This document shows, one piece after another, positions 43,145 to 53,033 of a DNA stretch of 64,000 nucleotides. Both the position numbers and the translations under genes were made by a program. Under the pieces are notes generated by a model. It did not search any database and was not told the origin of the DNA. It was given only the letters and a program-made list of their open reading frames with translations. The stretch is from positions 75,001-139,000 of the forward strand of contig CAUYUJ010020171.1 in the NCBI GenBank assembly GCA_963575745.1, given 5' to 3'. The first letter of the stretch is position 1. The number at the start of each line of letters is the position of its first letter. This DNA comes from Prorocentrum cordatum. Taxonomy: Eukaryota > Sar > Dinophyceae > Prorocentrales > Prorocentraceae.

Positions 43145-43690
43145 AAGGGAAGACGTACGGCCATGCGTGCAGCGACGCTTCCAGCGAGAGCCCCGCTTCG
43201 AGAGCGAGCCGCCCCCTACCCCGTGCAACTGCCTCGCACGTTTACTGGTTTGGCCACCCAGCGCCTCCTCCTCCTTCTCCTCCCCCTCCTCCTCCTCCTC
43301 CTCCTTCTCCTCCTGTTCCTCCTCCTCCTCCTCCTCTTCCTCCTCGTCCTCGTCCTCGTCGTCCTCCTCCTCCTCCTCCTCCTCCTCCTCCTCCTCCTCC
43401 TCCTCCTCCTCCTACCAAGCTCGTTTAGTAAATGGAGTGGCCCTCCATCCGCGCAGGTGTTGCGCATTTCCGTCCCTGGGGACCAATGCCGAGAACGCGC
43501 CAAGCGGGACCATTCCGAAACGGAGCCGCGCTCCATCCTTGAAGGCGGCTTGGTACGGCGGCGCGGCACGATGGCAAGTTTGAAAATAATGCGTCCTCCA
43601 CCGTTACAGCTGTTGCAACATGTGTAACATGTGTGGCGGATGGGCGCGACGCTAAATTGAAAAACCCATGTTCGAAGGGGCGTTTCCCTC
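43145..43690. repeat. 90-100 bp degenerate repeat with an internal (TCC)n array
   Basis: Same words as 35155-35890 (GCTTCCAGCGAGAGCCCCGC, CACGTTTACTGGTTTGGCCA, CCCTCCATCCGCGCAGGTGT, CAGCTGTTGCAACATGTGTA). The (TCC)n array at 43258-43413 sits inside. Confidence 0.65.
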
Positions 43691-44036
43691 TATTTGCATC
43701 CTCCGCCTTTGTTGCTGCTGCTCCTCGCCCTCCTGCTTTTTTCCCCCTCCCCCGCCCCCTCCCCCGCCTCCTCCCTATCCACACGTTCCTTTCCGCCTGC
43801 CCCTCATCTTGCTTGTCTTCGTCATTGTCCTCGTCTTGTCCTGTCTCTCCTATTCATCACATCCGCTCAGCTCCTCCCGTTTTTTCTGCTCGTCATCCTC
43901 GTTTTCCCCGCCCTCCTCATCCGGAGTGTCCTGGCCTTTGCCCTTCTTCCAACGTTTCTTGTTATGCCCTACCTTTTTTTCTGTCGATTTCGTCCTCTTG
44001 CTTCCGATCCTGCCCCCGCCCCCCCCCGCTGCGCAG

Positions 44037-44261
44037 ATGGAGCTGGAGTGCATCGTCCAGCTGTGCTTCACCAGAGCAAAGCACTTAGCAGCTGCGCCTC
44101 GCCGAGAGCTCTTATTCCGGGGGTGCCCGAATCGTCCCATGGAGTGCCGCTGCCCCCGCTGTGCCTGTCTCCGCTCTGCCCCCAGCCTGTCCCCCGCCCT
44201 GCGTTCGCTTTGCCTCTCCTCGTCCTTCCTGCGAAGCCCCGTCCTCCAACGCAGGGGCTGA
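44037..44261 (+). CDS. Exon-like repeat, copy 2 (AAAPRRELLFRGC family)
   Basis: Preceded by a C/T tract and CCGCTGCGCAG, a good acceptor context. The frame MELECIVQLCFTRAKHL then AAAPRRELLFRGCPNRPME continues into a Cys/Ser-rich tail ending at TGA 44259-44261. Substitutions against the other copies are both silent (CTA/TTA for Leu) and replacing (Thr/Met/Ile before Glu), so selection on the protein is not clear. Confidence 0.35.
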   Translation: MELECIVQLCFTRAKHLAAAPRRELLFRGCPNRPMECRCPRCACLRSAPSLSPALRSLCLSSSFLRSPVLQRRG

Positions 44262-44799
44262 GGAGGCAGGGGCGGCCAGAGCAAAGCCAGGATGCACCAA
44301 CGATTCTGCAGTACACCCCCCCGTACCAAAATTCCTCAGGATCCGTCCCTGCAGGCCTTCCCCTCAGCTACAAAGAGCGCCACCTTGGAAGACGACCGCC
44401 CCTATGGCCCTGCCATTCAGGCGGATGGCCCTGCCATTCAGGCGAAAGGTCCTTTCAAAAAGGGTTGCCTCACATCCTCCTGGCGAGTTCGACACCGTCA
44501 GGGTCAGAAAGTCCAGAAGGGGTGTCCCGCGAAGGCCCCGCTTCGAAAAGCCATCGTCCCCGCATCAGTGCGCCCGCTCTGCCAGTTGACTTGTCGTGCC
44601 GCTGGTGTGCGGACGTCTCCAGCGAGCGCCCCGCCTTGCGAAAGCCGCCCCACGACGCTCCTCTGCCGCGTATTTCCGCGTGTGGCGATCTATTATTGGC
44701 GCGTCGCGTCGCCGCACTCGACCGTGCGGAAACGATCCCAGGAAGGAGAGGATGGACGGATGGGGACACCGAGGACACGGAGGCGGCTTTTGCGGACCT

Positions 44800-46145
44800 G
44801 TCGCCGTACGGCTTGTTGGCATCCCCGTGTGGCCTCTTGTGGCCCCCTTGGGGTTGTCGTGGGGGGACTTGGGGCCCTCCTTGGGGTTTTCCTTGTTGGA
44901 TGTATGGGAGGCCTGTTGAGGCCCTCGTGAAACCCACTGGTCAATAAAGAGGGCGGCTGAAATTTAGGTCCCCTCCCCCCCATGGAGGCCGAACAATGGT
45001 GTGTTGGGGCGCTGTTGGGGCTGCCTTGGGGCCCTCTTGGGGCTCGTTGGCTATCATGGGGTCACTTTGAGGCCCCCGAGGCTCATCGGAGGTCAAAGGG
45101 CCAGACAGCACGTCACACTCCTGAACTACAGGCTTTTGAAGATGGTTGGCCTCTCGGGGGGTGCGTCGTCGGACCTCTTGGAGGCGTCTCGGAGGCTATA
45201 TTCAGCCATCTCGCAGCAGCGGGGGGTCATCTCAGCGGCCAACTTCAGCGTCTGGGGCCTTTTTTTTGGAGCCATCTTGGACGCTCCGAGCCCTCGCGGC
45301 CCGCCCATCCAGACCTTATTTGACTACCTCGCGTCAGCGAGGTACTACCGCACCAGAGCACAACGGGATTGTTTCGGGGCTACTTGTCCTGCACACAGCA
45401 GGCAACCATAGGGCCCCCCCGTCGCCCTGATGCAAAAACCAATTCGAAATGGTCGCGGGGCCTCGCTGCATGATCCAGATTTGGAGGCAAAATACATTTG
45501 ATATCCAGCTGCTTACGGCGAGTCCCGCCGCCGCCGTGCCTGGGCTGTGGGTCTGAAGCTTAGTGGATGCTTGTTGTGATCTCGTGGGGAGCCTCTCCGG
45601 GGCCTCTTGGAGGCAGTTTTGACGACTCTTCAGGGCAGTTGTTGGACTTCTTTGGGGCCTTTTGGGGGCCTCTTAGGGGGCCTCTTGGGGCCTGACTTGC
45701 GCCTCTTGGGGCCTTCTGGGAGTCCCTTGGGGCGGAAGGCTCGGATTTTCGATTCGTGTTCCCTCTCTTGGACTCCTTTCGGGGCCGTCTTGGAGCCCTT
45801 TTGTGCCATCTTGTGCGCCTCTCGGGCCGTGTGGGGCGCTCTCAGGCCGTCTTGGGGCCCTCTCGGAGGCCTCCTGGCCTGTTTCGGTGTGGTCTTGGGG
45901 GCCTTCATGGCCGTCTTGCAGCGTCGGAAAGCCGAAAAGACGGGAACGCCAGCACCTTTCAAAGCCTTCTTGAACATTAGTAGCGTTTGCCTCTAGGGGG
46001 CCCTTTTTGGAGGTTTATTGGAGGCCTCTTCTGGCATCTTGAAGGCCTCCTGGGCCATTTTGATGCCATCTTTGACGTCTTCGAGCGATCGTTCGGCGAC
46101 TCAGGGCCCTCGTGGACCGTCTTGGGGGCCTCCGGCCGTCATGGA
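44800..46145. repeat. LR dispersed repeat, copy 3
   Basis: CTTGGGGCCTC words with spacers at about 44935-45000, 45085-45145 and 45930-45995 (GCGTCGGAAAGCCGAAAAGA). A middle block near 45400-45560 includes TGCCTGGGCTGTGGGTC, as in the other copies. Both ends are less sharply defined than in copies 1 and 2. Confidence 0.75.
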
Positions 46146-46149
46146 AGCT

Positions 46150-46840
46150 TTGCACAGCCCCAGGGAGGCGCCATGGCCGCCCAGGGACCCCCCGGGAGTT
46201 GGGGTGGTGCAGTCAGGCGGGTGCTACTGGAGCGGGTGGAGGGTCCCGTAGAAGATTACACGAACCCTGCCAGGCAGCCTTTGGCATTCTTCCACGCCTC
46301 TGCGTGCCACAGGCACGGTAGCGCATTATTTCCAAGCCGCCAGCTTTGCCGCTCACTCCTACCCGCCCTCCAACCACAGAAGCAGCGCCCGAGTGGCATC
46401 ACAGGCACTTGCTGCCATCGACGAGTGTCGGGAACCACTGCAGACGCCAGCCAGGTGCGCGATGCTGGGGAGGTGCGCCTCACGTGCCAGGTGCGCCACG
46501 CGCACCAGGCGCACCAGGCGCGCCACATTGGGCAGTGATGTCAACCGCCCCATCATCGATGTGAAAACTGCAGCAGGGTGACGGCGGGCTCACTGCAAGG
46601 GCTTCTCGCAAGGGATTCTCGGGAGGCCTGGCACGGCAGACGGGAGGCGGTATGCGGGCAGCCCCGTCGTCCCTCTAAGCAGCACTTGCGGCGTGATTCC
46701 GGGGCGTCCGCGCCTGATCCAGATTGTGGTGCAACGCTTGGCATCGCTCGGACGTGTGCATTTTTCCTTCGGCGAGGACAATCGAGGAGCATTCTTGATC
46801 ATTTGGCGAAAAAGCCACGCACGAAACCGAAAGAAACACA
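46150..46840. other. Mixed sequence with a possible ORF to 46538
   Basis: A + frame ending in TGA at 46536-46538 has protein-like segments (RRVLLERVEGPVEDYTNPAR, QPLAFFHASACHRHG) followed by a GCACCAGGCGCACCAGGC repeat. The - strand is open over the same interval. No family recognised. Confidence 0.25.
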
Positions 46841-46844
46841 GGGA

Positions 46845-47321
46845 ATGGACGTCCGAGCGATGACGAGAACGTGCACTGTGTTATTGTCTCTTTCCTGGAT
46901 GGTGGGGGGTGTCAGCACTGCGCGCATCTGGCATTATGCCGGCAAGCCCGCCGTGCCTGCCAACTGCACAGCAACACCGCGCATGATCCATGGTACCGGG
47001 CGTGTCGCGGGTCGGGTGGGGAGGGGGTGTATATCAACGAGTAGCGGTGTTACACCCTCCCTCGAGCAGGGGAAGGAGGGGTTTTGGAAGAGGGCCACAA
47101 CAGTTTTGTTAGACCACGCGGGAGTTCGAGGACGTCTGAGGTGTGGACAACATTTTGAATTGCAGCAGGGCTCCATCCGTGTAGTTGGTGGCATCATTGA
47201 CGGAGACTGTGTGCGGCGCTACGACGAGAGCCCCATTTTGATGAGGGAATTGCCTGCGTCCTTGTATTCCAAAACGTTTAAAACGAATGAGCGCGGCGCC
47301 AAGTGGAGAGCCTCATTTTGA
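46845..47321 (+). CDS. Possible small secreted protein, 158 aa, unknown
   Basis: An ATG at 46845 opens a 158-codon frame ending at TGA 47319-47321. The N-terminus MDVRAMTRTCTVLLSLSWMV then GGVSTA looks like a signal peptide: short basic start, hydrophobic core, small residues before a possible cleavage. From about 47090 the sequence overlaps the 90-100 bp repeat (CCATCCGTGTAGTTGG), so the C-terminal half may be repeat-derived. Sequence just before the ATG resembles 33205-33265, another repeat boundary. No family recognised. Confidence 0.3.
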   Translation: MDVRAMTRTCTVLLSLSWMVGGVSTARIWHYAGKPAVPANCTATPRMIHGTGRVAGRVGRGCISTSSGVTPSLEQGKEGFWKRATTVLLDHAGVRGRLRCGQHFELQQGSIRVVGGIIDGDCVRRYDESPILMRELPASLYSKTFKTNERGAKWRASF

Positions 47322-47339
47322 AAACGGCGTGCTCCGTCT

Positions 47340-47725
47340 CACCACTCCCTCCTCTCTGTGTCCTGTGCTGCTGCTGCTGTTGCTGCTCCTCTCCCTCCTG
47401 CTCTTGTCCCACTCCCCCGCCCCCTCCCCCGCATCCTCCCCATCCACACGCCCTTTAGCTGCCATCCCTATTCATTTGATCTTCGCCTTTGTCCTGGTCC
47501 TCCCTGTCTCACCTATCCATCCTATCTGCCATCCTTCCTCCCATTGTTGTTCTGCTACTGCCGCTACTTCTATTCGCCATCCTCGCCCTCGCCCTCTTGA
47601 CCAAGAATGTCCTGGTTCTCGCCCTTCCTCCCACTGTTCTTCCTCCGTCCCCCTTTCCCTTTTGCCTGTCGTCCTCGTCCACGTCCTCTTGCTCCCGTTC
47701 TTGCCCCCGCCCGCCCCCGGCTGCC
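47340..47725. repeat. Pyrimidine-rich tract upstream of exon-like copy 3
   Basis: CTCCTCTCCCTCCTGC and CCTCGCCCTCGCCCTC words, ending CTTGCTCCCGTTCTTGCCCC then CTGCCCAG. Confidence 0.7.
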
Positions 47726-47728
47726 CAG

Positions 47729-47960
47729 ATGGAGCCGGAGTGCATCGGCCAGTTGCTGTTCCACGGGAATAAACACTTAGCAGCTGCGCCTCGCCGAGAG
47801 CGCTTATTCCGGGGGTGCCCGAATCGTCCCATTGAGGGCCGCTGTTCCCGTTGCACCAATCCCCCTCTGTCCCCGCTCTGTGCTCCCCTTGCCTCTCTTT
47901 GTTCTCCGCGCGAATCCCCATCCTCCCACCAGGGGCAGGAGGAGCGGGGAGGACCAGAGA
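47729..47960 (+). CDS. Exon-like repeat, copy 3 (AAAPRRELLFRGC family)
   Basis: The ATG follows CCCCGGCTGCCCAG. The frame MEPECIGQLLFHGNKHL then AAAPRRERLFRGCPNRPIEG aligns with copies 1 and 2 and stays open well past 47960, into the tandem repeat. The end given is approximate. Confidence 0.35.
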
Positions 47961-48156
47961 AAAGCCATGATGCACCAACGATGCCGCAATACAGCCCCCT
48001 CGCCCCCAAGCCCCTCCTGGTGTCTCCCTGCAGGCCTTCCTGTCCAGTGCTTGAAGCGCTCCTCTGGCAGACGAGCATCCGCTGTGCCTGCCGTTCAGGT
48101 GAGGGCCCTGTCTTCGAAGGAGCCGTCCTGCCTTCTCCGGCAAGTCCAAAGTCAGC

Positions 48157-48460
48157 GGGCGAAGCACGGTGCAAAATGAACTGTTTCGCTGTCGGGGGCG
48201 CAAGTCCCTGGGCGGCTGGGAAGTTGATCCCCCTAGGGTGGCACCGTAGGGGTAGAAACTTTCCAGCCGCCCAGGGACAGGCGCCCCCGACAGCGAAGAA
48301 GTTTATGATGGGCCTACTTTCCACCACCACCACCATAAGTTGGAGGGGGGAAGGAGGTGGAGGAGGAGGAGGAGGAGGAGGAGGACTCCCTCCCCCTCCA
48401 ACTTATGGTGGTGGTGGTGGAAAACAGGCCCATCAGTTTATCTTATACCGTCCTTCGCCC
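48157..48460. repeat. Three-armed foldback (outer stem with two internal hairpins)
   Basis: Outer arms 48157-48183 and 48434-48460 pair at 22 of 27 positions (GGGCGAAGCACGGT with ACCGTCCTTCGCCC, then AAAATGAACTG with CAGTTTATCTT). Inside, hairpin 1 pairs CGCTGTCGGGGGCGC...CCCTGGGCGGCTGGGAA with its complement (about 48186-48297). Hairpin 2 pairs TTCCACCACCACCACCATAA with TTATGGTGGTGGTGGTGGAA (about 48310-48422) around a GGA array. No coding capacity. Confidence 0.75.
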
Positions 48461-48479
48461 GTTCACAAAAAGGTCGGAT

Positions 48480-49065
48480 CCTACAGGCCAGCGGGGCGTC
48501 CAGCGAACGCCCCCCCGCCTCGAAGAGGGGTCGGCCCCGGCAGCCGTGCACTGGGCTGCGCAGGTTTTTGGGCGCCTGGCCACCCGTGTGAGTCAGGAGA
48601 GGAAAAAACACACAGACACAATTAATCGTCGATTTCCCAGAAAATATGGGAAAATATGGGAAGTGGGGGGGAAGACAAAAACCCAGAAAATATGGGAAAA
48701 TATGGGGAATATGTTTATTTGTGTGTATTTATTTGTGTGTCCTGGGGCCCCTTTAGTGAGGAGGTCTCGCGCGAGGGCCCCGCGGCGAAAACGAGCCGCC
48801 AGACGTCCGCGCAGCTGTTTCGCATTTTCCTCCTGGCGGCAGGCGGTCTCTCGAGGACTTCCACACGCGGGGGGAGCGGTGTGGGGCCAGCTGTGAAGCG
48901 AATGCGCGCGGCGCTGTGGCTGAGAAGCCCATTTGGGAACAGGAGTGGCCACCGCCTGTGCAGCCGCTGCACACAGTTTGAAGCGAATGTGCGCGGCACG
49001 ATCACCCCATTGTGAGAGTCAGACGCCTTCTCTCAGTGTTGCCGTTGGAAATGTGGACCTTCAGG
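48480..49065. repeat. 90-100 bp degenerate repeat, interrupted by a 163-bp insertion
   Basis: CCAGCGAACGCCCCCCCGCC, GGTTTTTGGGCGCCTGGCCA, GTCCGCGCAGCTGTTTCGCA and GAAGCGAATGYGCGCGGC recur. The family B insertion at 48593-48755 splits it. Confidence 0.65.
48593..48755. mobile_element. 163-bp insertion, family B copy 2, GTGAG duplication
   Basis: Starts TCAGGAGAGGAAAAAACACA, ends GGGCCCCTTTA, between GTGAG at 48588-48592 and 48756-48760. Same length and about nine-tenths identical by eye to 33333-33495. Confidence 0.87.
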
Positions 49066-49163
49066 ATCGTATTAGTAGTTGGTACGGAGGTCTCCGGTGC
49101 AATGTTCCACCTTCCCTACCGACACGGCTGGTGGTGCGGCGAAGAATCTCGCACGGGAAACAA

Positions 49164-49262
49164 AACGGAAGTACGAAGAGGAGGAGGAGGAGGAGGAGGA
49201 GGATGAGGAGGAAGAGAGGAGGAGGAGGAGGAGGAGAAGGAGAAAGGAGGAGGAGGACCAGC
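49164..49262. repeat. (GGA)n array at the 3' side of the retrotransposon
   Basis: GAGGAGGAGG words; on the retrotransposon strand this is a (TCC)n tract shortly after the stop codon, perhaps its 3' tail. Confidence 0.85.
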
Positions 49263-49298
49263 GCGCAGTAGGGGGGATGAGTTCGGGCCACCTGTCCA

Positions 49299-52200
49299 CT
49301 AGGGCGGAGTGGCGGCCTCCTGCCTGGCTTGGGCTGCTTCTCTGAGCAGCTGCGCCAGGGGGACAGGAGGGAGGCTGAGCACGATCGGGCTGGCGGCGGC
49401 ACTCTTCGGGTGACGGCCAGACTGTGCTCTCTGCAGCTGCAGCTTTGCCCCGTTGTGGGGCGGCCTCAAATTGCAATCGCCTGAGAGTCCACGCGAATTG
49501 CCCTCCTTGAAAGATCCACACTTATGGCACACCAAGAAACTCGTAGGCTGCTCGAGGTGCTCATAATAGAACAAATTATGCCCCCTAGGGTTGGAGGCTA
49601 GACTGGACATCTGCGGGCAGTGTCCAGGGCAATCCATTGCTCTGCATCGCTCCTCCAATGCTTTGAATGTGCGGACGCGGATGCGGCAGATCGTGCATCG
49701 GCGCTGGCCATTCACATGAGCCCAGACATGGGCCCTCGGGGACGGGTTCGCAGGACGATCCCTCCGAGGGGGCCCAGGCGGCGGAGGGGGAGGGGGCGAG
49801 GGAGGGTCCCAGGAGGCCAAGGCCGAGGCAGCCCCCGAGGGAGGGGAGAGGCTCTTGACGGGCTTGGCCAGCGCCTTGTTCCGACGAGGGGCAATCGCAG
49901 GCCACTCTCCAAGGGCATGAGACACATATCGTAAGTATTTCTTAAGCAGAGCAGTGTCGTTCTGATACTGCTCTGCTTCAGCATGACTGGGTTGGCTGCC
50001 AAGGTTCGCCGCGGCCTTGGCAATCCTGTCAGCGGCGTCATTGCCACTGGCTATCCGAAATTCTTCACTATCGGGGGGCAGCGAGTCCAGATTTTGGTGG
50101 GCCTTAACTTTCTTAAGCTTATCGCCGAGAGAGATCAGGCCTCCACCCGCAAGGACTTTGCAACCTGACCATTGGTTACGGCGAGGGTATCCAACCTCTC
50201 CGTGCAGCTGCAAAACCCCTTTATAGTCCGAATATATATTGTCAACCTGTCGGGAGAGCCTGCCAGCCGCGACAGCAGCTAGGTGTTCGGCGGCCCCAGA
50301 GGTTTGGGCCCCCAGGGACCCCACCCTGCCACTGAAAGTGGCAAATTCGGCTCCATCAGCCATGCACACTACGGCAAACCCAGCGGAGTTGAAATTGTGA
50401 TGACCATGGTACGTACAGCTGCCATCTATAAACAGATCCCCTGTAAACGCTTCCTCAGGACTTAAAAGGTGGTCTCGACACCAAAACCTAGCGGCCTCCA
50501 AACCAGTGCCAGCGGGAGGGGAGCCCACGAAATCGGGCGTGAACTGAAACCCAAGATGCAGGGGGGAGGTACCAGGAATTGGGTCTTTCAACCTAGCAAG
50601 CTCCCCACTAGTGAAATCTTCTCGGGCACTGGCGGTCTTGGGGCACTCCAAGAGGCGGTGTTTGAGATCATCTTTGTGGTGTCCACATCGGCATCCTTGG
50701 GGCACATCATACCCTGCTGCAAGTGCGCGCTCCATCGTCCAGATGCTCTGGGTAGCAAAAGCCAGCAACGTGCCTCTCTGTTGCTTGGACAGGTCGGTGG
50801 CACGAAGAACAGCGCGCAGTGCTGCAACATCTAGCTGCTCGCCAGGATGTCCCATCTTGGCTGCAGCTCGTTCAGCTAATCGATCGTGCCAGGCAATCTC
50901 TAGCTGCTTGGCAATGTAGGCGGGGGAGGTTCCTGGAAGGGGGTACACAAGGCCTGCAGGAGTCACAAACTGGAAGGGACCTTGAAAAGACCACCCCACC
51001 CTGGCCAACGACAGGGCCGCCGCACTGAGAGGGCCCCTACAGGAGCCCCAAGATTTAGAAACCCTCGGCAAGACAGCCTCGCCCCAAAGCCTGAGCTGCT
51101 GGAGACTGACCACGGCCGTCTCGGGCCGAGTGTGGGCCTCCCAGACGAGACGGTGCCACATAAGCGCGGGCCCGAGGCCCGCTTTCCACAGGGGGTCCTG
51201 GAGGATGAGGAGGGCGAGAGTTCGACTCCTTGAGGCACACCTAGGACCTGCTGCAGCTAAATACTGAGTCTGGGCTTGCGCGAGCATCGTGTTGTTGATG
51301 CCCGTGACCTCAACTCCAAACGAGGTGGCCGCAAAGAGGCCAGTATTATACAACTTCTTTCCATTTCCTCCAGCGTGCTTTATCATCCTGATACGGGCCA
51401 TCCTTTTCTGAATCCTGACGATGCGCTCCAAAAGCTTCCTACCCCTCCTCCATCTCCTCTGGGGTCTTCCAGCTCCGCTTTCAATACCGAGGTTGGGTCC
51501 TGAATTGTCCGTGGAGGGCCCCGCGAGCGTCCCAAGGGTCTTCCGAAGCTTGTTTTGGAGGTCTTGGCTGGAGGCGAGCACCTGGCTCTTCTTAGTGGCG
51601 ATCTGGCACTTAAACTCGTGCTGGATGCAACTGGCTAAAGATCGAGCAGCCACATTCATCTGGCTGATCACTAGGTCATAGCTCTTGCCATGACACTGCA
51701 GCAGCAAATCATCGATAAACATAGCAAGACGGATGTAACAGTGTGTGCTGGTCCACTGGTCGAGGGGAGCTAAAACATACATCTGAACCAGATACGTAGC
51801 CCAACCGCACCCAGCTATGAGTCCCCTCCAAGCTTTTCCAACGCTAACACACACATCTTGCATAGCAACAAATCGTGAGCTACTATACTGAGATAGTATA
51901 ATACGGAGCAAGCAGCATGGGAATCCAGAAGCAGCAGCTCTCTTGGCAAGGCACTCACGATCCACATGTTCATAGTAGTTAGACAGATCCCAGAGCACTT
52001 GGGCAGAGTGTTGGGGATCCTCACTGCACGCATGAAATTCACATTCAAGAGACTGAGCGTAGACCAGCTCAACAATAGAGTTTCCAGCTTGATGAGCAAT
52101 GTATGGCCGCCTGTGGTGATATTCCCACTCGCGGGCAGCAGACCTCCTAAGACGGGCCCACACACGATACAGAGCAGGGAGCATGCCAATGGAGCGAAAG

Positions 52201-53033
52201 GCTGGCTGAGCATGTATATCATCTTGCTGTTTCACTTTGAGCATGAGCGTAGATATAGCTCCCCGAAGCTGCGATGGCATGTGCCCTACCTGCTCTATAA
52301 GCTCAATCAGCTGGCAGACGAGCCCGGCTTGCTCGTCGTCTAACATGGCGAAGTGACGCGGGTGCACTCCGTCCCACGTTGAGGCCGTACTGTGTGGAAA
52401 ACTGCGAGAAACCTTGCGGAGGCGCACGGGGGTGATAGGGCCCAGGGCAACTCTGTCGTCCGTCGGGGGGACCCACTGGGGGGGCTCTTCGGGGTGCACA
52501 TCCCAGATCTTAGCAAGTCTGTCGGCCTCAACCTGGAGGAGGTGCTGCGGACGTCCTGAGAAACGCTGGCAGTGAACAACTGAGACAGGCCTCCAAGCTT
52601 CCAACTTCTTCGCCCACCTGTGAGCCCATCCCACTCCTCCCTTCATAGAAGATTGAACCCAATCCCTCCATTCCTGGCCGTCCTTCCTGTGCTCGGCGGC
52701 AAGTTCAGAATCTATGATCTTGCCGACTTGCTCGAGCAGCTCGCCTAGAATTGTTATGCCCAACTCTGCGTTGAGCTTCTGCACTTGGAAGTCCTCATGC
52801 AAGAGTCCTGTGGCGATACGAACTTCCTGCAGCCCTTGGGCAAGGGCAGAAGAGGTACTGAAAAGTTCTGGGCTGTCTTCTAGACTGTCCAGAGTGTCCC
52901 GAAATTCCTGGAGGTCATTATCCTGGATGCTGCGACGAAAGTCCTGCAGCCGATTTTGGAGCCACCGAAGGGGCCTGGAATAGGCCGTCCAGCACTTACG
53001 CCCCTGGGTGCACTTGGCACTCGCCGAGACCAT
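49299..53033 (-). CDS. Reverse transcriptase / RNase H polyprotein of the retrotransposon (1244 aa)
   Basis: Copies the element's RNA into DNA at a nicked target. Reverse transcriptase spans about residues 200-480: motif A LWDLSNYYEHVD with Asp349, and the catalytic box AMFIDDLLL with Asp441 and Asp442 (FIDD in place of the usual F/YxDD). A zinc knuckle CRCGHHKDDLKHRLLECP covers 781-798. RNase H has all four acidic residues: Asp870 (LFIDGSC), Glu916 (GAAEHLA), Asp936 (IYSDYKG) and Asp1002 (GNDAAD). A Pro/Arg linker leads to a Cys-rich tail (CTICRIR, CHKCGSF). No internal stop in 1244 codons argues for recent insertion. The ATG at 53031-53033 overlaps the endonuclease frame by 38 nt and lies one frame away, just after a 12-C run, so this start may not be used as such. 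Confidence 0.92.
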   Translation of the reverse strand: MVSASAKCTQGRKCWTAYSRPLRWLQNRLQDFRRSIQDNDLQEFRDTLDSLEDSPELFSTSSALAQGLQEVRIATGLLHEDFQVQKLNAELGITILGELLEQVGKIIDSELAAEHRKDGQEWRDWVQSSMKGGVGWAHRWAKKLEAWRPVSVVHCQRFSGRPQHLLQVEADRLAKIWDVHPEEPPQWVPPTDDRVALGPITPVRLRKVSRSFPHSTASTWDGVHPRHFAMLDDEQAGLVCQLIELIEQVGHMPSQLRGAISTLMLKVKQQDDIHAQPAFRSIGMLPALYRVWARLRRSAAREWEYHHRRPYIAHQAGNSIVELVYAQSLECEFHACSEDPQHSAQVLWDLSNYYEHVDRECLAKRAAASGFPCCLLRIILSQYSSSRFVAMQDVCVSVGKAWRGLIAGCGWATYLVQMYVLAPLDQWTSTHCYIRLAMFIDDLLLQCHGKSYDLVISQMNVAARSLASCIQHEFKCQIATKKSQVLASSQDLQNKLRKTLGTLAGPSTDNSGPNLGIESGAGRPQRRWRRGRKLLERIVRIQKRMARIRMIKHAGGNGKKLYNTGLFAATSFGVEVTGINNTMLAQAQTQYLAAAGPRCASRSRTLALLILQDPLWKAGLGPALMWHRLVWEAHTRPETAVVSLQQLRLWGEAVLPRVSKSWGSCRGPLSAAALSLARVGWSFQGPFQFVTPAGLVYPLPGTSPAYIAKQLEIAWHDRLAERAAAKMGHPGEQLDVAALRAVLRATDLSKQQRGTLLAFATQSIWTMERALAAGYDVPQGCRCGHHKDDLKHRLLECPKTASAREDFTSGELARLKDPIPGTSPLHLGFQFTPDFVGSPPAGTGLEAARFWCRDHLLSPEEAFTGDLFIDGSCTYHGHHNFNSAGFAVVCMADGAEFATFSGRVGSLGAQTSGAAEHLAAVAAGRLSRQVDNIYSDYKGVLQLHGEVGYPRRNQWSGCKVLAGGGLISLGDKLKKVKAHQNLDSLPPDSEEFRIASGNDAADRIAKAAANLGSQPSHAEAEQYQNDTALLKKYLRYVSHALGEWPAIAPRRNKALAKPVKSLSPPSGAASALASWDPPSPPPPPPPGPPRRDRPANPSPRAHVWAHVNGQRRCTICRIRVRTFKALEERCRAMDCPGHCPQMSSLASNPRGHNLFYYEHLEQPTSFLVCHKCGSFKEGNSRGLSGDCNLRPPHNGAKLQLQRAQSGRHPKSAAASPIVLSLPPVPLAQLLREAAQARQEAATPP

